A stretch of DNA of 64,000 nucleotides, taken from assembly GCF_008727795.1 (NCBI RefSeq), contig NZ_CP044222.1:2294001-2358000 (forward strand). Reading direction: 5' to 3'. The stretch comes from Nitrincola iocasae (GTDB lineage Bacteria; Pseudomonadota; Gammaproteobacteria; Pseudomonadales; Balneatricaceae). Positions 8,179 through 14,870 of the stretch are shown here, in pieces; position 1 is the first letter of the stretch; each line of letters begins with the position of its first letter. The notes beneath the pieces are model-generated. The model was not told where the DNA came from. It did no database searches and worked only from the letters and a program-made list of their open reading frames with translations. The position numbers and the translations under genes were made by a program.

Positions 8179-9567
8179 TTAGGGTGTTTCATCATTTTTT
8201 AAGCCAATCGGGAACTGGTTTAAATACTGATTCGGTTGATGTGCATCAAATTTAAAATTATCGATAAAGGTAGTGTGATCTACTGAGCGGAAACCATCCT
8301 CCATGGCAAAATCCGGGAAGTCTTCAACTTGCAGCAGACCGTCTGCAATCAAGGATTCAGCTGCAGCTTGATAAACTTCGGGTAAAAAGACTTTTTTAGC
8401 CATGTCCATATACCAATCATCGGACTTGGCTTCAGGCAATTGTCCCCATCGACGCATTTGGGTTAAATACCAAATTGCATCAGAGTAATAAGGATAAGTT
8501 GCGTTATAACGGAAAAAGACGTTGTAATCAGGTGCGGGTCTAACATCCCCTTTTTCAAATTCGAAAACACCGGTCATGCTGTTTGCAATCACTTCAAAAT
8601 CAGCACCAACGTAGTAGCTATTAGATATTATTTCGGCGGCTTCTCTTCGGTTCTCGTTATCATTCACATCCAACCAGTGACCTGCCCGAATCAGTGCTTT
8701 AACAACCCGCAGGTGGGTATTGGGATTTTCTTCAGCCCATTCGTTACTCACACCGAACACTTTTTCAGCAATGTTGTTACGTATGTCGTAATCGGTAATA
8801 ACCGGAACGCCGATATCGCGAAAAACGGCTTGTTGATTCCACGGCTCACCGACGCAATAACCCTGAATTGTGCCAGCATCTAACGTAGCGGGCATTTGCG
8901 GTGGTGGCGTTACCGAAATATGCACATCAGCATTTAACGTGCCTGAGGTATCGTCTCGTTGTGGCGCGTAGTAACCAGGATGTATTCCCCCGGCAGCCAA
9001 CCAGTAACGCAACTCATAGTTGTGCGTTGAAACCGGATAAACCATACCCAGGTTAAAGTTATCTCCTCTGCCATTGTATTCTTTAATCGCGGGTTGCAAA
9101 TGCTCAGCACTGATCGGATGCACCGGGTTGTTGGATGTATCTACAGGTATGGTTGGACGCATCATGTCCCAGACATCCTTGGAGACGGTGCAGGCATTAC
9201 CATTCAGGTCCATGGTAAACGCCGTGACGATATGCGCTTCGGTACCAAAACCCACTGTTGCACCCAGTGGTTGCCCAGCCAGCATATGAGCACCATCAAG
9301 CCGCCCATCTATGACCCCATCCAGCAGCACACGCCAGTTAGACTGCGCTTCCAACTGAACATACAGACCTTCATCTTCAAAAAAGCCTTTCTCGTAGGCA
9401 ATGGCCAAAGGGGCCATATCGGTCAGCTTAATAAACCCGAAGGTCAGATCTTCTTTCTCAGCCATTCCCACGGCATGTACCTGACTCACCAGCAGTGAGC
9501 TACTCAGAATTGCCGCTATAGATAAACCTCGACAGGAATAATCAAAATATTTAGCCGTTATATTCAT
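8179..9567 (-). CDS. nrtA: Nitrate-binding periplasmic protein
   Basis: A 462-residue CmpA/NrtA substrate-binding protein. The N-terminus is a Sec signal peptide: polar start, hydrophobic stretch GLSIAAILSSSLLVSQ and likely cleavage after VHA (about residue 31). No lipobox is seen, so it is probably soluble in the periplasm. The mature part has the family patterns FGFIKLTDMAPLAIAYEKGFF and GYCVGEPWNQQA. It delivers nitrate or nitrite to NrtBD. A TTG two codons upstream is also in frame, but the ATG is preferred. It is the first gene of the unit and is preceded by the attenuator leader described separately. Confidence 0.93.
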   Translation of the reverse strand: MNITAKYFDYSCRGLSIAAILSSSLLVSQVHAVGMAEKEDLTFGFIKLTDMAPLAIAYEKGFFEDEGLYVQLEAQSNWRVLLDGVIDGRLDGAHMLAGQPLGATVGFGTEAHIVTAFTMDLNGNACTVSKDVWDMMRPTIPVDTSNNPVHPISAEHLQPAIKEYNGRGDNFNLGMVYPVSTHNYELRYWLAAGGIHPGYYAPQRDDTSGTLNADVHISVTPPPQMPATLDAGTIQGYCVGEPWNQQAVFRDIGVPVITDYDIRNNIAEKVFGVSNEWAEENPNTHLRVVKALIRAGHWLDVNDNENRREAAEIISNSYYVGADFEVIANSMTGVFEFEKGDVRPAPDYNVFFRYNATYPYYSDAIWYLTQMRRWGQLPEAKSDDWYMDMAKKVFLPEVYQAAAESLIADGLLQVEDFPDFAMEDGFRSVDHTTFIDNFKFDAHQPNQYLNQFPIGLKNDETP

Positions 9568-9588
9568 TACCAAAACCCCAATTTTGAC

Positions 9589-9646
9589 AAAAAAAAACGG
9601 CGCCCACCTCTAACCCGCATAAAGCGAATTAGAGATGGACACCGTT
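9589..9646 (-). terminator. Intrinsic terminator (attenuator) in the nrtA leader
   Basis: Read on the minus strand, an 18-bp stem (arms at 9629-9646 and 9596-9613, all pairs Watson-Crick except three G-U) with an inner CGC/GCG hairpin is followed by nine U residues, 22 nt before the nrtA ATG. It lies between a promoter and its first gene, so it should stop transcription unless antitermination occurs. Confidence 0.88.
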
Positions 9647-9651
9647 GTCCA
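9636..9651 (-). promoter_or_regulatory. ANTAR-type hexaloop hairpin overlapping the nrtA attenuator
   Basis: On the minus strand TGGAC-AACGGT-GTCCA forms a 5-bp stem with a six-base loop having A at position 1 and G at position 4, the recognised ANTAR RNA target. The loop and 3' arm are also the 5' end of the terminator stem, so the two structures exclude each other. A second hairpin (9677-9698, 8-bp stem, loop UUUCGG) lies upstream; its loop is six bases but lacks A1/G4. The NIT-ANTAR protein encoded immediately upstream is the obvious binder, as in the Klebsiella NasR/nasF system. Confidence 0.72.
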
Positions 9652-9719
9652 GTTACTGCTCTTACCTATTATTAACAACCAGCCCCGAAAGACTGGTTTT
9701 TAGCTTGTGATAAATATAA

Positions 9720-9735
9720 AGCGATAATCATGCCA
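9720..9735 (-). promoter_or_regulatory. Sigma-54 promoter of nrtABD-nirBD
   Basis: TGGCAT-N5-TCGCT on the minus strand keeps the required GG-N10-GC spacing and nine of eleven consensus bases. The predicted start is near 9710, giving a leader of about 140 nt with the hairpins and terminator. Confidence 0.7.
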
Positions 9736-9809
9736 CAAAGACAAAACCACAAAAAAACAATGAATTACTTTAGATAATGATTAAACTAAATGATTTTGAC
9801 ACATGATAT

Positions 9810-9826
9810 CGCACCCATCTTGTGCA
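9810..9826. promoter_or_regulatory. NtrC-like enhancer site upstream of nrtA
   Basis: The dyad CGCACC-N5-TGTGCA matches the NtrC consensus (TGCACC-N5-GGTGCA) at all but two of the twelve arm positions. It is centred about 109 bp upstream of the predicted start, a normal distance for an NtrC enhancer. NtrC itself is not in the window. Confidence 0.6.
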
Positions 9827-9864
9827 ACACGCACTGAAATGATCCACGCATACAAAACCAAGAC

Positions 9865-11142
9865 TCACGCAGTGTGATTATTGCGTAGCAGTATGCGGGT
9901 GCGTTCGATAATGATTTCAGCCACATCCATTAAGCGCAGATTCTGTTCCATGGCCGACTGACGTATCTGACGATAGGCCTGATCTTCAGTTACGCCCTGA
10001 TATTCCATCAGCAAGCCCTTGGCACGCTCCAGGATTTTGCGCTCCATCAACGCCTGACGCGCCTGTTGCAGCTCATCACTGACAGACTGTAAGCGCATGG
10101 ATTGCGCTTTGAGTAATTCATAAACAGAACGACCGGCTGGCGGTGTTTCTTCACTGGAGTGCTGTTCGAATGCCTGTAATGAATCGGTCAGAAAGCTTAA
10201 GGATGAAGACTCGCCCGCATCAGCAACCAGGCTATTGAGCAAACAGCGGTGATTACGTAAATCCAGCTGCGCCCCATCAAGTTTGGTGCTACACAGTGAC
10301 AACAAATCAGCGGCCAGGGCTTCCTCTATCTGCTTCATGGCATCGATTCGGCAGGTAGCCACGTCATACCATACTTCACTGAAGGCGGAAGGAATGGCCT
10401 CGTCCGCGTTGGCTCGCGCCACGATCTGACGCAATCTGTTCAGCTCAGCAGCAGATTCATGTACCAACAGTGCCTCCCATAAGTGCAAGGGTTTCGGGCT
10501 ACTGAACTCGGCAAAGGTTTCAAAGCAACGCGCCTGAGCTTCAATCAGGTGTTGTAGTTTATGCTGCTCTTCGGTTTCAAAGTGCCCTACTGCAAAGCCA
10601 CTGGCACCCCAGGCACGCTCCTGCCCGGCCAGCTCTTTTCCTTGCATAAAGTTGAACATGGCGACCAATGCCCGGGTGATATCCGGATCGGTCGCGGTAT
10701 CCGCGGCTTCAAAAACCACAGACAATAAACCGGCAATCAATGCACTGATCAGGCGGGTTAACTCTTTTGCAGTGATTCGCAGATGCAGTGTCCGCTGACG
10801 TATTTCAGGCAACGCATCCAGCCCGTGCAACACATAAGCTATACGCGCATACAGACGCACACTGCCGGACAGGTGACAGGCATCCAAATCCAATGCCGCC
10901 AGACGTTGCCGCAGGCCAGCTTCCATTTCTAGGCACAGGGCAATCTGTTCCTGGCGCTGCGACCCGAAACGCTCACCTTCTGACGCAATATAGACATTTG
11001 ACAAACCCCGCTCACGCTGCAACATATGCACCAACTGACTGATACTGTTAACCAATTCCCCGGTCAACAGCAATTTCTCCAGATTGGCAATTTCACAGCG
11101 CTTTGAGGCCAGCAAATAATCTTCTGCACTGCATGAAGGCAT
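9865..11142 (-). CDS. nasR: Nitrate- and nitrite-sensing NIT-ANTAR transcription antiterminator (NasR-like)
   Basis: About 425 residues. The N-terminal two thirds match the helical NIT sensor domain, with the LVHMLQRERGLSNVYIASEG motif near residue 40. The last 60 residues are an ANTAR RNA-binding domain (LMERKILERAKGLLMEYQGV then QAYRQIRQSAM). In Klebsiella, NasR binds a leader RNA hairpin when nitrate or nitrite is present and prevents termination. Such leaders occur here upstream of both nrtA and nasA, so this protein probably controls both in trans. GGAG 7 nt before the ATG at 11142 supports that start; an in-frame ATG at 11175 is the alternative. It is encoded just upstream of nrtA on the same strand. 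Confidence 0.9.
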   Translation of the reverse strand: MPSCSAEDYLLASKRCEIANLEKLLLTGELVNSISQLVHMLQRERGLSNVYIASEGERFGSQRQEQIALCLEMEAGLRQRLAALDLDACHLSGSVRLYARIAYVLHGLDALPEIRQRTLHLRITAKELTRLISALIAGLLSVVFEAADTATDPDITRALVAMFNFMQGKELAGQERAWGASGFAVGHFETEEQHKLQHLIEAQARCFETFAEFSSPKPLHLWEALLVHESAAELNRLRQIVARANADEAIPSAFSEVWYDVATCRIDAMKQIEEALAADLLSLCSTKLDGAQLDLRNHRCLLNSLVADAGESSSLSFLTDSLQAFEQHSSEETPPAGRSVYELLKAQSMRLQSVSDELQQARQALMERKILERAKGLLMEYQGVTEDQAYRQIRQSAMEQNLRLMDVAEIIIERTRILLRNNHTA

Positions 11143-11201
11143 GATGAGCTCCGTTATGTCTGTTTGGAACATCATCTTGCAAGGTTTATACCACTACCCT
11201 A

Positions 11202-12206
11202 TTAATCTGCCGAGCACTCACCGGCAATCGAACAGTTAAGTAACCTTGCAATCCCCGCCGCTGAAAAGTGACATGCCAGTAACCAATGCAGTTTGGTGAA
11301 GGCCGCTTCAGGTGTCAGATCCCCTCCGGAAATCACACCGATGCGGTTTAAGTCTGATGCACTGGCATAACTGCCTTGAGTTACACCACCACTGATACAC
11401 TGACTGACATTGATAACTGTCACCCCGGCAGTAATTAATTCGGCCAGCACCGGCACCAGCCCCTTGGGAGGATTGCCAGCGCCATAGGTCTGTAGCACCA
11501 AGCCGCGTAATCCAGGTTGATGCAGCAACCATTGCAGCTGTTCGCTAGCCATACCCGGATAGACACTCAGCATCACAACTGACTCAGCATGCATCTGCTC
11601 CGGCAAGGCTGATAACCCGACCTTGCCTTTGTGTAACGCCTGCAACGGCATATATAGCGGCTTAATCCCCAATTGCGCCAGCGCTGGGAAGGCGGGTGAG
11701 TCAAATGCGGCCAGCGCTTCACTATGCAGCTTACGGCAACGATTGCCACGCAGTAACTGATCATGGAAGCACACGCACACTTCATGAATCAGGCCCTCAG
11801 CGGCCAACTGCAAGCTGTTGGTTACATTGACTAACGCATCGCTACGAGGCTCACTCAGAGGAATCTGAGCCCCTGTAATAATCACCGGCTTATCCAGCGA
11901 CCCTAACATAAATGACAAGGCCGACGCGGTATAGGCTAGCGTATCTGTGCCGTGCAGGATCACAAACCCCCTGTAGTCCTGCCAGTATGAGCCTAATAGA
12001 CGCGCTAAATGCAGCCAGTCAGCGGGTTCTGCCGCCGCACTGTCGATCAGTGGCTCCAGCTCCACCCAGTCAAACGCCACCGATTGAGCCGGGTTCAAAC
12101 TGTCGCGTAAACGCTGCTCAAATCCAGTCGCAGGCGCATAGCCATCGGCGGTTGCGACCATACCTATTGTACCACCACAGTGTATAACCAGTACCGACGC
12201 TGTCAT
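11202..12206 (-). CDS. ansA: L-asparaginase, type I (cytoplasmic)
   Basis: A 334-residue asparaginase hydrolysing L-asparagine to aspartate and ammonia. The two catalytic threonine motifs are present: VIHCGGTIGM near the N-terminus and ILHGTDTLAYTASAL near residue 83. There is no signal peptide, so it is cytoplasmic. The start overlaps the aspA stop by 4 bp (ATGA), so the two are translated together: asparagine to aspartate (AnsA), then aspartate to fumarate and ammonia (AspA). This provides ammonia and carbon within a nitrogen-assimilation region. Confidence 0.9.
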   Translation of the reverse strand: MTASVLVIHCGGTIGMVATADGYAPATGFEQRLRDSLNPAQSVAFDWVELEPLIDSAAAEPADWLHLARLLGSYWQDYRGFVILHGTDTLAYTASALSFMLGSLDKPVIITGAQIPLSEPRSDALVNVTNSLQLAAEGLIHEVCVCFHDQLLRGNRCRKLHSEALAAFDSPAFPALAQLGIKPLYMPLQALHKGKVGLSALPEQMHAESVVMLSVYPGMASEQLQWLLHQPGLRGLVLQTYGAGNPPKGLVPVLAELITAGVTVINVSQCISGGVTQGSYASASDLNRIGVISGGDLTPEAAFTKLHWLLACHFSAAGIARLLNCSIAGECSAD

Positions 12207-13621
12207 AAGACGCTCACCGGCTCAAGCGTCATATAAGGCTTTAGCATGGCTTCGGGGCTCAGCAGTCTGTCGAGCTCCTGAGGTGTCAACAGTCCTTTTG
12301 CCAACACCAGCTCCCTTACAGTTTCACCACTCATCAGCGCCTGCGCGGCAATGCGTGAAGCCTGGGTATAACCTATATGGGGTACCAGTGCTGTAACCAC
12401 GCCAATGCTGTTGTGCAGATGCTCTGCACAGCGATCTTCATTAGCCTCTATGCCCCGGATGCAGCGCTGATCCAGCATGTCACAGGCTGAGCTCAGCATA
12501 CGAATTGAACTGAGCAGGTTATAGACTATCAACGGCTCCATGGCATTGAGCTGTAATTGTCCCGCTTCGGCGGCCAAAGTCACTGCCAGATCATTGGCAA
12601 TCACCTGAAAAGCCGTTTGGTTAACCGCTTCAGGAATTACCGGATTGACCTTACCCGGCATGATGGATGAACCTGGCTGTACCGCTGGCAAGCGTATCTC
12701 ACCAAACCCGGTTCTAGGGCCACTTGAAAGTAAGCGTAAATCGTTAGCCACCTTGCTGAGTTTGATCGCCAGACGTTTCAGGATGCCCGAGAAAAATACA
12801 AAGGCACCCATATCCGATGTCGCTTCCACCAGATTAGTCGCTGGCACCAGTGGCTTGCCGGTTATGTGGGCCAGATAGCCTATCGCCAGGGCGGAATACT
12901 CAGGGTGGGCATTAATCCCTGTCCCTATCGCGGTCCCGCCAAGATTGACCTCGCACAGTAGTGCGCAGGCTTCATGTAGCCGATCGATATCTTCGCGCAG
13001 GGTGACAGCAAAGGCTTCAAATTCCTGACCCAGCGTCATAGGCACCGCGTCCTGCAGCTGGGTTCGACCCATTTTCACCACATGATTAAACGCCTGCCCT
13101 TTCTCGTTGAGTACATTAATCAGTGCCTGCAGTGTTTCGATAAGCGGTTCGGTGGCAATCTGAACGGCGACACAAACCGCTGTTGGATAGGCATCATTGG
13201 TTGATTGGGAACGGTTCACATCATCATTGGGATGCAAAAACTGATAATCACCGCGCTGATGGCCCATATTGGTCAGTGCCAGATTAGCAATCACTTCATT
13301 GGCATTCATATTGGTTGATGTACCCGCACCGCCCTGGATCATATCCACGACGAACTGATCATGCAGTTTGCCAAGCTGTACATCCTGACAAGCAGTAATG
13401 ATGGCTTTGGCTTTATTATCAGGCAACACCCCCAAATCACGATTCGCACAGGCCGCCGCCTGCTTTACCATCGCCAATGCATTTACCAGCTCCGGAAAGT
13501 GGTTCAACGGAATACCGGTGATGGAAAAATTTTCCAGTGCGCGCTGGGTCTGGATACCATACCAGCAGTAATCCGGCATTACGCGTTCGCCCAGCAGGTC
13601 GTGTTCAAGTCGTGTTTTCAT
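12203..13621 (-). CDS. aspA: Aspartate ammonia-lyase
   Basis: A 472-residue member of the fumarase/aspartase superfamily that converts aspartate to fumarate and ammonia. The superfamily signature GSSIMPGKVNPVIPE is intact and is followed by the family's C-terminal domain. The N-terminus (TRLEHDLLGERVMPDYCWYG) matches AspA rather than fumarase C. It is the first gene of a two-gene operon with ansA and is divergent from an XRE-type regulator gene. The shared intergenic region contains a striking inverted repeat, described separately. Confidence 0.9.
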   Translation of the reverse strand: MKTRLEHDLLGERVMPDYCWYGIQTQRALENFSITGIPLNHFPELVNALAMVKQAAACANRDLGVLPDNKAKAIITACQDVQLGKLHDQFVVDMIQGGAGTSTNMNANEVIANLALTNMGHQRGDYQFLHPNDDVNRSQSTNDAYPTAVCVAVQIATEPLIETLQALINVLNEKGQAFNHVVKMGRTQLQDAVPMTLGQEFEAFAVTLREDIDRLHEACALLCEVNLGGTAIGTGINAHPEYSALAIGYLAHITGKPLVPATNLVEATSDMGAFVFFSGILKRLAIKLSKVANDLRLLSSGPRTGFGEIRLPAVQPGSSIMPGKVNPVIPEAVNQTAFQVIANDLAVTLAAEAGQLQLNAMEPLIVYNLLSSIRMLSSACDMLDQRCIRGIEANEDRCAEHLHNSIGVVTALVPHIGYTQASRIAAQALMSGETVRELVLAKGLLTPQELDRLLSPEAMLKPYMTLEPVSVL

Positions 13622-13700
13622 CAGCCATTACCCGTTTGTTGGTTTTGCCTATTAAATCAACCCGCCAGCCTGACTACCATTTGGCAAATTGTTGCTTTAA

Positions 13701-13737
13701 GATGCATTTATAAGCGCTATATGCATCATAGTGCATC
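13701..13737. repeat. GATGCAT/ATGCATC inverted repeat between aspA and the XRE gene
   Basis: GATGCAT (13701-13707) and ATGCATC (13721-13727) are perfect inverted copies separated by 13 bp, with centres 20 bp apart (two helical turns). A third TGCATC follows at 13732-13737. It lies in the 162-bp divergent intergenic region and could be an operator for the XRE protein. That role is inferred from position only. Confidence 0.5.
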
Positions 13738-13783
13738 ACTTTATTAAACTCTCCAACAACCACTGAGACAGGTCCATCACCCA

Positions 13784-14608
13784 ATGACTGAACATTTCTG
13801 CAGTAATCTGAAATTACTCTGCAGTTACCATAAATCCATTGCTGAGGTTTGCCGCCGCTTAGGGGTCAACCGCACCCAGTTCAATCGTTACCTGAAAGGC
13901 AGCAATCAGCCCTCTACACATAGGCTGCAACAGATCTGTGATTTTTTTGGCGTGGAACCGCATGAAATACTACTGCCTCATCATCAGTTTCAGCGCCTGA
14001 TCAGCGTTCGCCCTCGCATCACTACCCATGCCACGGAGCAACCTGCTGCTGAACAACAGCATTTGCAACGCCTGCGACAACAAAGTGGCCAGGGATTGGA
14101 CAGGTACCTCGGCTATTATTTTGAGTATTACCTATCCATGGCCTCTCCTGGAAAAATCCTGCGAACCCTGGTGCATATCGAAAAAGTCTCCGATCAGGTG
14201 GTTTTTCAGCGTTTGGAGCGCATGCAGGAACGTCCAAATGAAAAGCCCTGCCATAGCATCTATCTCGGTGCGGCCTACCTTTTAGCTGACCGGATTTTTA
14301 TGGTGGATTATGAGTCGTTGACCGAGCAGGAAATCAGCCAAACCATCCTGTTTCCCAGCTACAGGAATCGTATTACCTATCTGACCGGCCTTAAACTGGG
14401 AGCATCCGGCAGCGGTGAACGCATGCCTTGTGCCACTCGGGTGGTCTACGAACACCTGGGCAACTCCGTGGATAAACGCCAGGCCCTGCGCCTCTGTGGA
14501 CTCTATCCGCTGGATACTGACCAGATTGAGCCACTACTGAAACAAGCACTATCCAATCAGATTGCAGCCGATGAATACCATTTGCGTGCACGACATCTGC
14601 CCAGGTAA
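13784..14608 (+). CDS. XRE-family helix-turn-helix regulator
   Basis: A 274-residue protein with an N-terminal lambda-Cro type HTH (SIAEVCRRLGVNRTQFNRYL then LQQICDFFGVEPHEILLP, about residues 18-65). The remaining 200 residues have no domain I recognise; the segment around YYFEYYLSMASPGKILRTLV probably forms an effector or dimerisation part. It is divergent from aspA-ansA, suggesting control of aspartate/asparagine use, and it is also upstream of nasA. The effector is unknown. The nasA enhancer starts only about 20 bp after its stop codon. Confidence 0.75.
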   Translation: MTEHFCSNLKLLCSYHKSIAEVCRRLGVNRTQFNRYLKGSNQPSTHRLQQICDFFGVEPHEILLPHHQFQRLISVRPRITTHATEQPAAEQQHLQRLRQQSGQGLDRYLGYYFEYYLSMASPGKILRTLVHIEKVSDQVVFQRLERMQERPNEKPCHSIYLGAAYLLADRIFMVDYESLTEQEISQTILFPSYRNRITYLTGLKLGASGSGERMPCATRVVYEHLGNSVDKRQALRLCGLYPLDTDQIEPLLKQALSNQIAADEYHLRARHLPR

Positions 14609-14628
14609 GGATCGGAAGCGGCATCGCA

Positions 14629-14645
14629 CGCACCAAAATAGTGCC
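14629..14645. promoter_or_regulatory. NtrC-like enhancer site upstream of nasA
   Basis: The sequence CGCACCAAAATAGTGCC matches the NtrC dyad (TGCACCA-N3-TGGTGCA) at eleven of fourteen arm positions. It is centred about 109 bp upstream of the predicted nasA start, the same spacing as the site upstream of nrtA. Confidence 0.68.
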
Positions 14646-14719
14646 AATATAACGCTTTCTAGATATTTCAAATCCCAGCCTTGCCAGCAATCAGCTGATT
14701 TTTAACGATAAGCCCGCTA

Positions 14720-14735
14720 TGGCACCGTTTTTGCT
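14720..14735 (+). promoter_or_regulatory. Sigma-54 promoter of nasA
   Basis: TGGCAC-N5-TTGCT is a perfect match to the -24/-12 consensus. The predicted start is near 14746, giving a leader of about 125 nt that contains an attenuator. Confidence 0.87.
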
Positions 14736-14775
14736 GCTAACTAATCCATAGCAACAAGACAATGTATAGTTTTTA

Positions 14776-14810
14776 TCAGAGTGTAACTCTGACTACGGCA
14801 ATGGCGCCCG
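14776..14810 (+). promoter_or_regulatory. Leader hairpins of nasA, including an ANTAR-type hexaloop
   Basis: Two hairpins precede the terminator. TCAGAG...CTCTGA (14776-14792) has a 6-bp stem and a five-base loop. Next, GGC-AATGGC-GCC (14797-14808) has a six-base loop with A1 and G4, as ANTAR proteins require, but a stem of only three clear pairs. Its 3' arm is the start of the terminator stem. Geometry matches the nrtA leader, although the stem is weaker. Confidence 0.55.
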
Positions 14811-14858
14811 CAACTTCACCCTGCATCACTGGGGGATGAAGTTGCGGGCTTTTTTTTT
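14806..14858 (+). terminator. Intrinsic terminator (attenuator) in the nasA leader
   Basis: A 13-bp perfect stem (arms 14806-14818 and 14837-14849, GCCCGCAACTTCA and its complement) is followed by nine T residues and lies 12 bp before the nasA start. Together with the sigma-54 promoter upstream, it marks a transcription-attenuation leader. Confidence 0.92.
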
Positions 14859-14870
14859 GGGATAAAGCTT

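Noticed and set aside
13699..13721. NsrR operator upstream of aspA
   Set aside because: Only the left half-site is present; the spacing to the next ATGCATC is wrong for NsrR.
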